Shown here: positions 1 to 9,714 of the stretch, one piece after another
How positions within the stretch are numbered: position 1 is the stretch's first letter
Layout of the letters: the number at the start of each line of letters is the position of its first letter
NCBI RefSeq assembly: GCF_009739905.1
Contig: NZ_CP034279.1
Coordinates: 558,001-622,000 of the forward strand
Direction: 5' to 3'
Length of the DNA: 64,000 nt
DNA from: Streptomyces ficellus
Lineage (GTDB): Bacteria; Actinomycetota; Actinomycetes; Streptomycetales; Streptomycetaceae
Notes under the pieces: model-generated
Databases searched by the model: none
Seen by the model: the letters and a program-made list of their open reading frames with translations, nothing else
Told to the model about the DNA's origin: nothing
Made by a program: the position numbers and the translations under genes

Positions 1-1622
1 AGGGCGTGCCGGCCGAGAAGCTGGCGGGGACCATCCAGAACGACATCCTCAAGGAGTTCATGGTCCGCAACACCTACATCTACCCGCCGAAGCCGTCGAT
101 GCGGATCATCTCCGACATCTTCGCCTTCACCTCGCAGCGCATGCCCCGCTACAACTCCATCTCCATCTCCGGGTACCACATCCAGGAGGCGGGCGCGACG
201 GCCGACCTGGAGCTGGCGTACACGCTCGCGGACGGTGTGGAGTACATCCGCGCGGGCCGGGAGGCGGGGCTGGACGTGGACGCGTTCGCACCGCGGCTGT
301 CGTTCTTCTGGGCCATCGGCATGAACTTCTTCATGGAGGTCGCCAAGCTGCGGGCGGCCCGGCTGCTGTGGGCCAAGCTGGTGCGCCAGTTCGACCCGAA
401 GAACACCAAGTCGCTGTCGCTGCGCACCCATTCGCAGACCTCCGGCTGGTCGCTGACCGCGCAGGACGTGTTCAACAACGTCACCCGCACCTGTGTGGAG
501 GCGATGGCCGCCACCCAGGGGCACACCCAGTCGCTGCACACCAACGCACTGGACGAGGCGCTGGCACTGCCCACCGACTTCTCGGCGCGCATCGCCCGCA
601 ACACGCAGCTGCTGCTCCAGCAGGAGTCGGGCACCACCCGGGTCATCGACCCGTGGGGCGGCAGCGCGTACGTGGAGAAGCTGACGTACGACCTCGCCCG
701 GCGGGCCTGGCAGCACATCCAGGAGGTCGAGAAGGCCGGCGGCATGGCCCAGGCCATCGACGCGGGCATCCCCAAGCTCCGGGTGGAGGAGGCGGCCGCG
801 CGCACCCAGGCCCGTATCGACTCGGGACGCCAGCCGGTGATCGGCGTCAACAAGTACCGCGTCGACAGCGACGAGCAGATCGAGGTGCTGAAGGTCGACA
901 ACTCGTCCGTGCGGGCCCAGCAGATCGAGAAGCTGCGGCGGCTGCGCGCCGACCGGGACGAACAGGCGTGCCAGGACGCGCTCGACGCCCTGACCCGCGC
1001 CGCCGGCGGCGAGGGGAACCTGCTGGAGCTGGCCGTCGTCGCGGCCCGGGCGAAGGCCACCGTCGGGGAGATCTCCGACGCCCTGGAGAAGGTGTACGGG
1101 CGGCACGCGGGACAGATCCGTACCATCTCCGGCGTGTACCGCAACGAAGCCGGTGAGTCGCCGTCCGTGGAGCGCTGCCGCGCCCTGGTGTCCTCGTTCG
1201 AGGAGGCCGAGGGCCGCCGCCCGCGCATCCTGGTCGCCAAGATGGGCCAGGACGGGCACGACCGCGGCCAGAAGGTCATCGCCACCGCCTTCGCCGATCT
1301 CGGGTTCGACGTCGACGTCGGCCCGCTGTTCCAGACTCCGGCCGAGGTCGCCCGCCAGGCGGTCGAGGCGGACGTCCACATCGTCGGGGTCTCCTCCCTC
1401 GCGGCGGGCCACCTCACGCTCGTCCCCGCCCTGCGCGAACAGCTCGCGGAGGAGGGCCGCGAGGACATCATGATCGTGGTGGGCGGGGTGATCCCCCCGC
1501 AGGACGTGCCGACCCTCCTCGAGATGGGCGCCGCGGCCGTCTTCCCGCCCGGCACGGTCATCCCGGACGCGGCCCACGACCTCGTCGAGCGGCTGGCGGG
1601 CGGCCTCGGGCACGAGCTGTGA
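1..1622 (+). CDS. mutB: Methylmalonyl-CoA mutase large (catalytic) subunit, 5'-truncated
   Basis: Catalyses the adenosylcobalamin-dependent interconversion of succinyl-CoA and (R)-methylmalonyl-CoA, which links propionate and odd-chain catabolism to the TCA cycle and supplies polyketide extender units. The frame is already open at the window edge, so only the C-terminal ~540 of the usual ~720-730 residues are present; the GTG at 6 is internal. The visible part starts in the middle of the TIM-barrel substrate domain and ends with the B12-binding Rossmann domain. That domain carries the DxHxxG cobalt-ligand signature (GQDGHDRG, with the ligand His codon at about 1257) and a later GG-containing nucleotide-loop segment near 1480. 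The stop overlaps the meaB start by 4 nt, which is the expected mutase-chaperone operon. The full-length B12 domain argues for MCM large subunit rather than the split isobutyryl-CoA mutase A chain. Confidence 0.93.
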   Translation, partial: GVPAEKLAGTIQNDILKEFMVRNTYIYPPKPSMRIISDIFAFTSQRMPRYNSISISGYHIQEAGATADLELAYTLADGVEYIRAGREAGLDVDAFAPRLSFFWAIGMNFFMEVAKLRAARLLWAKLVRQFDPKNTKSLSLRTHSQTSGWSLTAQDVFNNVTRTCVEAMAATQGHTQSLHTNALDEALALPTDFSARIARNTQLLLQQESGTTRVIDPWGGSAYVEKLTYDLARRAWQHIQEVEKAGGMAQAIDAGIPKLRVEEAAARTQARIDSGRQPVIGVNKYRVDSDEQIEVLKVDNSSVRAQQIEKLRRLRADRDEQACQDALDALTRAAGGEGNLLELAVVAARAKATVGEISDALEKVYGRHAGQIRTISGVYRNEAGESPSVERCRALVSSFEEAEGRRPRILVAKMGQDGHDRGQKVIATAFADLGFDVDVGPLFQTPAEVARQAVEADVHIVGVSSLAAGHLTLVPALREQLAEEGREDIMIVVGGVIPPQDVPTLLEMGAAAVFPPGTVIPDAAHDLVERLAGGLGHEL

Positions 1623-2614
1623 TCGATCTCGACACCTATGTGAAGGGCGTACGGGAGGGTAAGCGGGCCCTCGTGGCCCGGGCGATCACCCTGGTGGAGT
1701 CGACCCGGCCCCAGCACCGGGTGCTGGCGCAGGAGTTGCTGACCGAGCTGCTGCCGCACAGCGGCCGGGCCCGGCGGATCGGCATCAGCGGGGTGCCGGG
1801 GGTCGGCAAGTCGACCTTCATCGACGCGTTCGGCACCATGTTGACGTCGCTCGGGCACCGGGTCGCGGTGCTCGCGGTCGACCCGTCCTCCAGCCGGACG
1901 GGCGGTTCGATCCTCGGTGACAAGACACGGATGGAACGCCTGGCGGTGGACCCCGCGGCGTTCATTCGCCCCTCCCCCACCGCCGGCACGCTCGGCGGCG
2001 TGGCCAAGGCGACCCGCGAGTCGATCGTGGTGATGGAGGCGGCCGGCTACGACGTCGTCCTGGTGGAGACGGTCGGCGTCGGCCAGTCGGAGACCGCGGT
2101 CGCGAACATGGTCGACTCCTTCCTGCTGCTCACGCTGGCCCGCACCGGGGACCAGCTGCAGGGCATCAAGAAGGGTGTCCTGGAGCTGGCCGACGTGATC
2201 GCCGTCAACAAGGCCGACGGCCCGCACGAGCGGGACGCCCGGACCGCCGCACGCGAACTGGCCGGCGCGCTGCGGCTGATGCACGGCAAGGACGCGTTCT
2301 GGACGCCGCCGGTGCTCAGTTGCAGCGCCCGGGAGTCCAGCGGCCTGGACGTCGTGTGGGAGCGGCTGGAGCAGCACCGCACGCTGCTGGACTCCACCGG
2401 CCGTCTCGCCGCCAAGCGCCGGGACCAGCAGGTCGACTGGACCTGGACCATGGTCCGCGACGAGCTGCTCGCCCGTCTGCGGTCCAGCGAGGCGGTACGC
2501 GCCCTCGCCCCCGGTCTGGAGCAGCAGGTGCGGGACGGCCGCCTGACGGCCACGCTCGCCGCCGAACGCATCCTGGGCGCGTTCGGCGGCGAGGGTGGCG
2601 GCGCGGCCGGCTGA
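1619..2614 (+). CDS. meaB: Methylmalonyl-CoA mutase-associated G3E GTPase MeaB
   Basis: 331-aa GTPase that gates adenosylcobalamin loading and protects or reactivates methylmalonyl-CoA mutase. The P-loop GVPGVGKST lies at residues 58-66. The family-specific switch motif [18 protein letters not shown] is at about 88-105, [10 protein letters not shown] at about 149-158, and the guanine-specificity motif NKAD at 197-200. Length is normal for the MeaB/ArgK family. The GTG start overlaps the mutase stop (GTGA), so translation is probably coupled. The older name ArgK kinase does not apply, because all G3E GTPase motifs are intact. Confidence 0.95.
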   Translation: MIDLDTYVKGVREGKRALVARAITLVESTRPQHRVLAQELLTELLPHSGRARRIGISGVPGVGKSTFIDAFGTMLTSLGHRVAVLAVDPSSSRTGGSILGDKTRMERLAVDPAAFIRPSPTAGTLGGVAKATRESIVVMEAAGYDVVLVETVGVGQSETAVANMVDSFLLLTLARTGDQLQGIKKGVLELADVIAVNKADGPHERDARTAARELAGALRLMHGKDAFWTPPVLSCSARESSGLDVVWERLEQHRTLLDSTGRLAAKRRDQQVDWTWTMVRDELLARLRSSEAVRALAPGLEQQVRDGRLTATLAAERILGAFGGEGGGAAG

Positions 2615-2637
2615 CGACTGCGGACCTCCGGCGGCCG

Positions 2638-4275
2638 TCAGCCCAGCCGGACCAGCCGGTCGCCGGCTCCCGGCTCGACGAGGTCGTCGCGCAGGGCCAC
2701 GGCGACCCGGGCCCCGCCCGCCGACACCTCCCCCACCACAGTGCCCGCCCTCGCCGAGCGCGGAATGGTTTCGCCGCCCGCGGTGAGGCGCGGCCGCACC
2801 TTCAGACCCGGCCAGCCGACGGCCCTCAGGCCCTCCGTGGCGACGACCGCCGTCCGGCCACCGAGGCCGTCGTCCACATACCCCACCACATCGCCCTTCT
2901 CGACGACCGTGGCGGAGGTGACGCCCTTCTGCGCCGCCTCGATCAGACCGCGGCTGTACGTCCCGATGGCGAGCCCGAGCTTCTCCCGCAGCGTGGCGCC
3001 CTTCCGGACGCCCATCACCATGCCGACGACACGGTGGCGCCTGCCGTCGACGACGGTGTCGGCCGACCAGAGGAGGTTGGCGCCCGCCGGGGTCGACGAG
3101 CCGGTCTTCACACCGTTCACCCCGGGCAGCGACAGGATGCTGTTGCTGTTGGTGATCGTGCCCGCCGAGCCGGGGAGCGTGACGTGCGCCGAGTCCACGA
3201 TCTCGCGGAACACCTCCTCGCGCATGGCCGCCTTGGCCAGCTTCACCTGGTCGACCGCCGTGGACACGGTGGCGGCGTCGAGACCGCTGGGGTCCGTGTA
3301 CGTGGTGTCGGACATGCCGAGCCGCCGGGCCGTGTCGTTCATCTTGTCCACGAACCGGTCCTGGGATCCGGAGTCCCAACGGGCCAGCAGCCGGGCGACG
3401 TTGTTCGCCGAGGGCAGCATCAGCATCCGGAGCATGTCCTTCTCGCTGTACTTCTCCCCCTTCGCGACCGGCACCCGCGACTCGGACGCGTTCCGGCCCT
3501 CCTTCTCCGCTGCGGCGTCGACGGTGATGTCCGGGCCGGTGCCGTCCCCGGTGAGGGGGTGTCCCTCGAGGACGACGTAGGCGGTCATCACCTTGGCGAC
3601 GCTCGCGATGGGCGCGGGCCGGCCGTCGCCGTACGTACCGACGACACCGACGCCGTCCACCTCCACGGCGCCCTGCCCCTCACCCGGCCACGGCATCTCC
3701 AGCGTTCCGCCCGCGAAGGTGTACGCCGGCGCCAGGGCCGGGCGCAGCTCGGGTGCGGGCAGCGGACGGACCAGCTGCACGGTCGCCCCGACCACGGCGA
3801 GCAGCACGACGACGGGCACCCCGAGACGTAGCCACCGCGACGCCCCGCGGCCTGGCCCCTCCCCCTGGGTACGGGCATCGCCCGGCTCGGCGAGGGGTGA
3901 GGGGGCGGGTGCGGGGACGGGTGCGAGGGGAGGCGCGGGGGCGGGTGCCGGGGCGGGCTTCGCGGGCGGGGCCGCGGGTTCGGCGGGCGGCTCGGTGGCG
4001 GGCTTCGCGGCGGGCTCGGCGCGCGGCTCGGTGGGCGGGGCAGCGGCCTTCGTGGGCGGCTCGTCGGCGGGTTCGGCAGGCGAGGTGGCGGCCTCCGCAA
4101 CCGGCTCCGCCGACGCGTCCCGTTCACCGGCCGTGGCTCGCGTCGCCTCGTGCGTGGAGGGTGCGGGTTCGTCGTCCTGTGCCGGGGTTTCAGGACACGC
4201 GGGCGCGGCGTTGGTCACTGCCGGTTCTCCGTCTTCTTCGTCTTCTTCTGGGGTGGGGCGCTTCCGGCCGTCCAC
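2638..4275 (-). CDS. Membrane-anchored D-alanyl-D-alanine carboxypeptidase (peptidase S11)
   Basis: 545-aa penicillin-binding protein expected to trim the terminal D-Ala of peptidoglycan stem peptides outside the cell. Residues 1 to about 147 are a low-complexity Pro/Ala/Glu-rich cytoplasmic tail, followed by one membrane segment at about 151-170. The extracytoplasmic S11 domain has the SxxK motif SVAK at 225-228, SAN at 289-291 and KTG at 390-392, so the active site is complete. The long acidic Pro-rich tail before the anchor occurs in several actinobacterial PBPs and may be a protein-contact region. The gene is convergent with meaB (23 nt gap), so it forms a separate transcription unit. Confidence 0.92.
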   Translation of the reverse strand: MDGRKRPTPEEDEEDGEPAVTNAAPACPETPAQDDEPAPSTHEATRATAGERDASAEPVAEAATSPAEPADEPPTKAAAPPTEPRAEPAAKPATEPPAEPAAPPAKPAPAPAPAPPLAPVPAPAPSPLAEPGDARTQGEGPGRGASRWLRLGVPVVVLLAVVGATVQLVRPLPAPELRPALAPAYTFAGGTLEMPWPGEGQGAVEVDGVGVVGTYGDGRPAPIASVAKVMTAYVVLEGHPLTGDGTGPDITVDAAAEKEGRNASESRVPVAKGEKYSEKDMLRMLMLPSANNVARLLARWDSGSQDRFVDKMNDTARRLGMSDTTYTDPSGLDAATVSTAVDQVKLAKAAMREEVFREIVDSAHVTLPGSAGTITNSNSILSLPGVNGVKTGSSTPAGANLLWSADTVVDGRRHRVVGMVMGVRKGATLREKLGLAIGTYSRGLIEAAQKGVTSATVVEKGDVVGYVDDGLGGRTAVVATEGLRAVGWPGLKVRPRLTAGGETIPRSARAGTVVGEVSAGGARVAVALRDDLVEPGAGDRLVRLG

Positions 4276-4349
4276 TCGTCCAGTCGACGTGACGCCCCCG
4301 CTATGACGATGCGGTTGACGGGCGTGTGGTTCCGTTGGAGATCGGCTGT

Positions 4350-5825
4350 TCAGGGGCGGACCGGCATGACCTTGCGGAGGGCGGCGTCGAGGTCGCGGGC
4401 CGTGGTGGACAGGTCGTCGGGCGGGACGCCGTCGGCGACGGCCGCGAGGTGGGCGGCGTAGGTCTGGGTGAAGGCGCCGTAGTACGGGGTGCGGGGCCGG
4501 GACACGGCGTCGTCCAGGGCGGGGCGCAGCACGGTGTCGGCGTAGGCGGGGCGGCCGTCCCGGTCGCGGGGCATGGTGCGGGTGGGCTCGCCGGTGGGCG
4601 GCGCCCCGGGGGTGGCGGTGTCACCCCGGACGTAGCTGCACGTGACGTCGGGGTCGGTGTAGGCGGAGCGGCGGACGGCGGCGAACCCGGCGTCGAGCAG
4701 GCAGCGTTCGCCGGTGGGGCCGGTCAGGAAGGAGATCAGGTCGCGGGCCTTGTCCGCGGCGCCGCCGCCGACGGTGCGGGCCACCGCGAGGTTCTGGCCG
4801 CCGAGGACCGCCTTGCCGGGGAGTGGCATCACCCCCACGTCGGTGCCGGGCAGGTCGGCGACGTCACGGTAGATGTAGGGCCAGTGGCGCAGGAAGGTGG
4901 TGCGCCCGGCGACGAAGTCGGCGAGCGAGGTGGACTCGGTGGAGTCCCCGGCGCCGGGCAGGGTGTGGGCCTGGTGGGTGCGGCGGGCCAGCTCGTCGAG
5001 GCCCTCCTCGATGAGGGCGGGGGTGCCCGTGTAGCGGCCCTCGGCGTCGGTGAGCGGGGGGGCCGGGTGCGTGGTGCTGAGGGCCTCGATGCCGTTGACG
5101 GTGAGCCCCTCGTACGCCGACAGCTGGCTGGTCCAGCCGGACTCCAGACCCTTGAACGCCCGGGCGCCGGGGTCGCGGCGGGCGGCCTCCTGGACTGCGG
5201 TGGCGTACGCGATCAGGTCCTGCCAGGTGAAGCCGGTGCCGGCGGGGTCGGGCAGGCCGGCGGCGGCGAGGTGGTCCTTGCGGTAGTAGAGCAGGCCGAC
5301 GTCGGTGTTGAAGGGCACCGAGTGGACGACGTCGTTCCAGCGGGCGGTGGCGGTGACGGCCGGGAAGAGGTCCTGCTCGTCGAGGAGCGAGTCGTCGAGC
5401 GGCTGGATGAGGCCGCCCTGGGCGAACTCGGGGACCCAGGTGACGTCGAGGTTGACGACGTCGTACGACGCGCTTCCGGATTGCAGGGCGCCGAGGAGCT
5501 GGCTGCGCTGCTGGTCGGCGGAGCCGGACAGTTCGACGAGCCGGGCCCGGTAGGGAGAGCCGTTCGCCTCCTGGCGTTCGTTCCACTCCTCGATCAGCTG
5601 GTGGCGGATGCCGCCCTGGCCCGTGACGTCGAGCCCGCTGACCACGACGATCTCCTGGTCGCTGCCGAGCGCGTCGGGGCTGATCGCCGGTGCCGGGCCG
5701 GGGCTGCCGCCGGTGCACGACGCGGTGCCGGACAGGAGGGCGAGGCCGGCCAGTACGGCTGCCGCGCGCCTGAGGAGTGCTCGTGGGCGTCGTGTGCCGG
5801 CCTGGCGGCCGCCGGGGACGGTCAC
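4350..5825 (-). CDS. Extracellular solute-binding lipoprotein linked to the caspase gene
   Basis: About 491 aa. The GTG start at 5825 overlaps the stop of the upstream caspase gene (GTGA), so the two are translationally coupled. An N-terminal twin-Arg/hydrophobic segment ends in a lipobox-like TASC (Cys at about residue 32), indicating a lipoprotein on the outer face of the membrane. The remainder resembles family-1 solute-binding proteins (sugar-binding type), with a mature beta-strand start (EIVVVSGLDVTG) and late segments such as GVMPLPG and NLAVA. No permease or ATPase gene is adjacent, so import is unlikely to be its local role. A ligand-sensing part of the caspase cassette is more plausible. 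That role is inference; the fold and export signal are read from sequence. Confidence 0.82.
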   Translation of the reverse strand: MTVPGGRQAGTRRPRALLRRAAAVLAGLALLSGTASCTGGSPGPAPAISPDALGSDQEIVVVSGLDVTGQGGIRHQLIEEWNERQEANGSPYRARLVELSGSADQQRSQLLGALQSGSASYDVVNLDVTWVPEFAQGGLIQPLDDSLLDEQDLFPAVTATARWNDVVHSVPFNTDVGLLYYRKDHLAAAGLPDPAGTGFTWQDLIAYATAVQEAARRDPGARAFKGLESGWTSQLSAYEGLTVNGIEALSTTHPAPPLTDAEGRYTGTPALIEEGLDELARRTHQAHTLPGAGDSTESTSLADFVAGRTTFLRHWPYIYRDVADLPGTDVGVMPLPGKAVLGGQNLAVARTVGGGAADKARDLISFLTGPTGERCLLDAGFAAVRRSAYTDPDVTCSYVRGDTATPGAPPTGEPTRTMPRDRDGRPAYADTVLRPALDDAVSRPRTPYYGAFTQTYAAHLAAVADGVPPDDLSTTARDLDAALRKVMPVRP

Positions 5826-8371
5826 CGCGCCTCCCCCTTGCCCACCCAGGCCACTTCGGCGGCGAGGTCCCGCACCAGGGTGCCGGGCGCGTCCAGGCAG
5901 CGGCCGCCCGCGGTGTCCGCGACACGGCGGGCCGGGGCGCCGGCGGCGCAGGCGCCGCTCTCCATCACGGCCATCACGATGGGTACGCCCTTGTCCCTGG
6001 TCCGGTCGGTGAGGTCGTCGAGCTGCCGCTGCCAGCCGGGGCGGCGGCTGTCCTCGTCGTCGGTGAGGAGGACGACGAGCTGGGGCCGGTCGTCGTCCCG
6101 CCCCCGCGCGGCGAGGGTGTCGACGGCCTGGCCGAGCGCACGGTAGGGGTCGGCCTCCAGGTCGGGGTGCAGGGCGGCCTTGCTGCCGAGGGTGGCGCGG
6201 GCGGTGTCGGGGCGGTGGCCGTCCATCGGCAGGACGGTGCTGTAGGGACGGTCGGCGCCGTCGGCCGAGGCGACGCCCCACACCGCGTACTCGTCCTCGG
6301 TGCCGAGCCCTTCGAAGGCGGCCTTGAGCAGGCCGAGCGCGCCGCCGTCGCCCTCCCAGCGGTCGGCCATGGAACCGGAGCTGTCGACGAGGAAGAGGAC
6401 CCGGCCGGGGCCGGTCGCCTGGCGGTACTGGGCCAGGGTGGTGTTCAGGTCCTCGGTGCTCGCCCGGCTGATGCCGCCGGAGTCGAAGCCGCGCAGGATG
6501 AACTGCTTGCGTCCCTCGGGGCCGGTCAGCCAGGTCTCGAACGCCTCCAGGGTCTCCTGGCGTACGGAGGTGAATCCGCCGGAGGCGTGCGCCCAGCGCA
6601 CGCGGACGAAGACCGGGTCGAGGCCCGGCACGTCGTCCGGCTGCACGGCGATCCGGCGCACCGTGTCGGGGCGGCCGCAGTCCGGGTCGTCCTTCAGCCG
6701 GAACGCGGGGAGCAGGAGGGTGTCGGTGGCGCCGGGGCCGCCGTGCGGGGCTTCGCACAGCAGGTGTTCGCCGGTGGACACGGGCACCCGCAGGCCGTCC
6801 GTGGTGCGGCGTTCGGCGCGTTTGCGGTCCGCCACGCCGTCGAGTCCGGCGTACAGGCCCTGGGTGGCGAGCAGTCCGGCGGTCCCCACCTCGGGGTCGG
6901 TACGGCGGACCGCCGAGCCCGGTTCGGCGGCCAGCACGTCCGCGAGCAGGTCGTCCAGGGGGCGGCCGGTCCGTCCGGCGGACAGTCCGGCCCGGTCGGC
7001 CACGGCCGCCGGGACGGCGAGCACCATCGGGGACACCGGCAGCGCGGTCGGGTGGTCGGACAGCTCCGCCGGGCCCGCACCCCCGCCGGCGGGCCTCGCG
7101 CGCGGCACCTCCGCCGAGGTGGCGGGGATCCACACGTCGGGCTGGGGTCCGATGTCGCGGGCCGGGTTGGCGGCCTGGGTGGGGTCCTGCCAGGCGGCGG
7201 CGTCCTCCCGGAACGCCTTCGCCACGCGGTCGGCGGGCGCGCTGTACACGGTGATCCCCCCGCGCAGGCACCCGTGGGCGTCCTTGTTGGCCGCGGCGGT
7301 CGCCTCGAAGGCGTCGGCGGCGGCCCGCACGGCCTCCTCCAGTTCCGGGTCGGTGAGCAGGCGGATCTCCTGGGGCGGTACGCACGCGTGGGCCTGCCCG
7401 TCACCGGTGAGCCAGAGCCAGGCGCCCACCCCGGCGCCGAGCAGGGCGAGCAGGACGCAGGCGGTGACGAGACGCGCGGCGGGGCGGAGCAGGGCCCCGC
7501 GCAGCCGGTCACCGAGACCGCCGGGGAGCGGAGTCGTCCGTTCCCGTTGGCGGGGTGCGGCGCGGCCCCGGCCCCGGCCCCGTACGAGGGGGCGTACGCG
7601 GTTCTCGGGTGCCGCCGCCGTCGGCTCCAGGCGCACCTGGGCCATGGGGTCGCCCGCGACGTGCACGGTCTCGCGCACGCTGCCCTCGTACGTCTTCCAG
7701 CCCTGGGCGGCCGCGGTCGCGGCGAGGCGCTGGGCCAGGTCGCGCAGGTCGTGGTGGCCGGCCGAGAGCAGCTCGGTCAGCTCGCGGGTGTACGGCGTGG
7801 CGTCCTCGCCGTCCCCGGCGTCGACCCGGCGGTTGGACTGGACGCCCAGCAGCAGGGTGAACTTGCGCCGGCGCGACTCGGGGAGCTGCCCAAGGAGGGC
7901 CTCGGCGGTCCCCGCGTAGCAGCAGTCGAGGACGACGACGATCCGCTGGGCGGGGCTGCGCCCCAGCCGCTCCAGCACCCGGGTGAGCCGCAGGGAGTTG
8001 GCGTAGTCGGTCGAGTCCTCGCCGCGTACCGCATGGCCCCGGTGCAGCGGGAGCCACAGTTCCTCGCCCCGCAGATGGGGCATGGCGTGGCCGCAGAAGT
8101 AGAAGAGCAGCAGGCCGCGGGCGAGCTTGCTGGTGGCCTTGAGCTCGGCGAGGACCTGTTCCTCGGAGCAGGTGTCGTCGCAGACCCGTAACGCGGAGTC
8201 GGGGAACAGGCCCATGCCCTGGAGGGTGGACTTCATCCGCTCCACGTTGTGGCGCGCGGCGGGTATGTCACCGGGCAGCCCGAAGTACTCGTTCCGTTCC
8301 ACGTGGTACTCGTACGTGGACACACCGACCAGTAACGCCTGGTCGGGTGAGGTCCCCCGCCTGTCGGGCAC
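5822..8371 (-). CDS. Single-pass membrane protein: caspase-like peptidase + solute-binding fold + vWA domain
   Basis: 849 aa with three recognisable parts. Residues ~10-225 are a caspase-like (C14) domain with the catalytic His in FCGHAMPH (His95) and the Cys in LDCCYAG (Cys151). After a basic linker there is one hydrophobic segment at ~301-321. Residues ~330-630 resemble a periplasmic-binding-protein fold of the SBP_bac_11 type, and ~655-849 form a vWA domain with an intact MIDAS (DSSGS, Asp663/Ser665/Ser667). The caspase should face the cytoplasm and the SBP-vWA half the outside, suggesting an external sensor wired to an internal protease. SBP-vWA fusions are common in Streptomyces; the N-terminal caspase is the unusual part. 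Neighbours are an EACC1-like gene upstream and a coupled SBP lipoprotein downstream. Function is unproven. Confidence 0.85.
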   Translation of the reverse strand: MPDRRGTSPDQALLVGVSTYEYHVERNEYFGLPGDIPAARHNVERMKSTLQGMGLFPDSALRVCDDTCSEEQVLAELKATSKLARGLLLFYFCGHAMPHLRGEELWLPLHRGHAVRGEDSTDYANSLRLTRVLERLGRSPAQRIVVVLDCCYAGTAEALLGQLPESRRRKFTLLLGVQSNRRVDAGDGEDATPYTRELTELLSAGHHDLRDLAQRLAATAAAQGWKTYEGSVRETVHVAGDPMAQVRLEPTAAAPENRVRPLVRGRGRGRAAPRQRERTTPLPGGLGDRLRGALLRPAARLVTACVLLALLGAGVGAWLWLTGDGQAHACVPPQEIRLLTDPELEEAVRAAADAFEATAAANKDAHGCLRGGITVYSAPADRVAKAFREDAAAWQDPTQAANPARDIGPQPDVWIPATSAEVPRARPAGGGAGPAELSDHPTALPVSPMVLAVPAAVADRAGLSAGRTGRPLDDLLADVLAAEPGSAVRRTDPEVGTAGLLATQGLYAGLDGVADRKRAERRTTDGLRVPVSTGEHLLCEAPHGGPGATDTLLLPAFRLKDDPDCGRPDTVRRIAVQPDDVPGLDPVFVRVRWAHASGGFTSVRQETLEAFETWLTGPEGRKQFILRGFDSGGISRASTEDLNTTLAQYRQATGPGRVLFLVDSSGSMADRWEGDGGALGLLKAAFEGLGTEDEYAVWGVASADGADRPYSTVLPMDGHRPDTARATLGSKAALHPDLEADPYRALGQAVDTLAARGRDDDRPQLVVLLTDDEDSRRPGWQRQLDDLTDRTRDKGVPIVMAVMESGACAAGAPARRVADTAGGRCLDAPGTLVRDLAAEVAWVGKGEAR

Positions 8372-8411
8372 CGGATCAGCTCCTCACATCGCCGTGGCGT
8401 CGCCCGTGCGC

Positions 8412-8789
8412 TCAGTCGCCGTCGCCCTCCCGGACCACTCCGGGTGCCCCGTCGGAACCCTCCCCGCGCTGCGCCCGGCGCGCGGTCCACCAGGCCCGCA
8501 CCGACTCCTCGGCCTCCTCCAGGAGGCGGGTGGCCGTGTACCCGAGGGCCGGCTGCAGCACGACCATCACCAGCAGGTCCTCGACCGGGCCCATGGGGGT
8601 CCCGGCATCGCCGTCGCCGGGCTGACGCGCCCGTGAGGCGAAGCGGAGGGCGCTGCGGTCGAGCAGTTCGCGGAACACCCGCTCCCGCCTGAGCCAGAGC
8701 GTCAGTTCCTCGATGTCGGCGGGGCTCGCCGCGTCCGGGTTCATCACCACCCGGAGGGTGAGGGGCTGCGATGGATCCACTGGGTTCAT
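8412..8789 (-). CDS. EACC1-like small protein preceding the caspase gene
   Basis: About 125 aa. It has the layout of 'effector-associated constant component 1': an N-terminal strand (LTLRVVMNP), a helix with a WLRRE motif, a strand/loop, then a hydrophobic helix (DLLVMVVLQPAL) and an amphipathic helix ending in WWTARR. EACC1 proteins are described as small partners encoded beside variable effector genes such as caspases in bacterial conflict systems, and this position 40 nt upstream of a caspase gene fits. Assignment rests on resemblance and context, not on a profile search. An ATG at 8789 follows GGGGAG closely. A GTG at 8807 is in frame but lacks a ribosome-binding site, and a GTG at 8780 is also possible. 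Confidence 0.68.
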   Translation of the reverse strand: MNPVDPSQPLTLRVVMNPDAASPADIEELTLWLRRERVFRELLDRSALRFASRARQPGDGDAGTPMGPVEDLLVMVVLQPALGYTATRLLEEAEESVRAWWTARRAQRGEGSDGAPGVVREGDGD

Positions 8790-8944
8790 AACTCCCCATA
8801 GTGTCACGCGTGTTCATGGTGATGTGGCCTGAACGCACTGCCGGGGCGGAAGGGCTGTCCGCACGGTGTGCCGAACGGGGCCGGCCGACGGGTTCGCCCG
8901 TGGAGCGCCGGCCGTCCTGGCAGGCGCGGGCGGGCGGTGACCCG

Positions 8945-9670
8945 TCAATCCGTGAGCGGCAGGCACTCGGCGAGCAGGGCGACGACGTCACGCCAGGCTC
9001 GCTGTGCGTGCCGGGGGTGGTGGCCGACGCCGGGACGCACGATGTGGTCGACCGTCGGATGGTGGAAGGCGTGAAGGGCTCCCCCGTAGACCACGAGGCG
9101 CCAGTCGACGCCCGCTGCCTGCATCTCCGCGGTGAACGCGTCCCGTTGCACGGGCGGCATGATCGGGTCCTCCGACCCGACCCCGGCCCATACCGGGCAG
9201 CGCATGCGTGCCGCCTCACCCGGCCGGCCCGTGGTGAGGCCGTTGACTGTCGCGATCGCGCGCAGGTCGACGCCGTCGCGCCCGAGTTCCAGTGCGACGG
9301 CGCCCCCGGTGCCGTAGCCGATGGCGGCGGTCCGGTCGGGGTCCGCCCGTGGTTCGGCACGCAGCACGTCGAGCGCGGCGTGACCGATTCCCCGCATCCG
9401 GTCGGGGTCGGCGAGCAGCGGCATGCACCGGGCCAGCATGTCCTCCGGGTCGGCCAGATAGCGTCCGCCGTGGAGGTCGAAGGCCAGCGCCACGTACCCC
9501 AGCTCGGCCAGAGCCTCGGCCCGGTGGCGCTCGACGTCGCTGAGCCCCACCCCCTCCGGTCCGATCAGGACCGCGGGCCGGCGCTCGGCACCGGCCGGGA
9601 GCGCGAGGTGTCCGATCATCGTCAGGTTGTCGGCCGGGTAGGCGACCGTACGAGTGGTGATCGTCGTCAT
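8945..9670 (-). CDS. Dienelactone hydrolase-family alpha/beta hydrolase with Gly in place of the usual Cys
   Basis: 241 aa from an ATG at 9670; upstream in-frame codons look non-coding. The order of elements is that of DLH-type alpha/beta hydrolases: an early strand-loop (VLIGPEGVGLSD), a nucleophile elbow, an acid segment (GSEDPIMP) and a late His (ALHAFHHP). The elbow reads GYGTGG where DLH enzymes normally have GYCxGG, so the Cys nucleophile is Gly while the presumed Asp and His remain. It may be a non-hydrolytic member, use another residue, or belong to a subfamily with different chemistry. The gene stands alone on the minus strand, and no operon partner is evident. Confidence 0.8.
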   Translation of the reverse strand: MTTITTRTVAYPADNLTMIGHLALPAGAERRPAVLIGPEGVGLSDVERHRAEALAELGYVALAFDLHGGRYLADPEDMLARCMPLLADPDRMRGIGHAALDVLRAEPRADPDRTAAIGYGTGGAVALELGRDGVDLRAIATVNGLTTGRPGEAARMRCPVWAGVGSEDPIMPPVQRDAFTAEMQAAGVDWRLVVYGGALHAFHHPTVDHIVRPGVGHHPRHAQRAWRDVVALLAECLPLTD

Positions 9671-9714
9671 GCGACTGGACGGTAGTGACCGCCGCGCCCG
9701 CCGGGGGCGGTGTT

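Noticed and set aside
149..3379. 1 kb-scale minus-strand frame across mutB and meaB
   Set aside because: The sense strand encodes unmistakable enzymes with intact motifs; the antisense product is Arg/Gly/Ser-rich with no family features.
4350..5825. Component of a sugar ABC importer
   Set aside because: No permease or ATPase is adjacent and the gene is translationally coupled to the caspase gene, so an import operon is not supported here.
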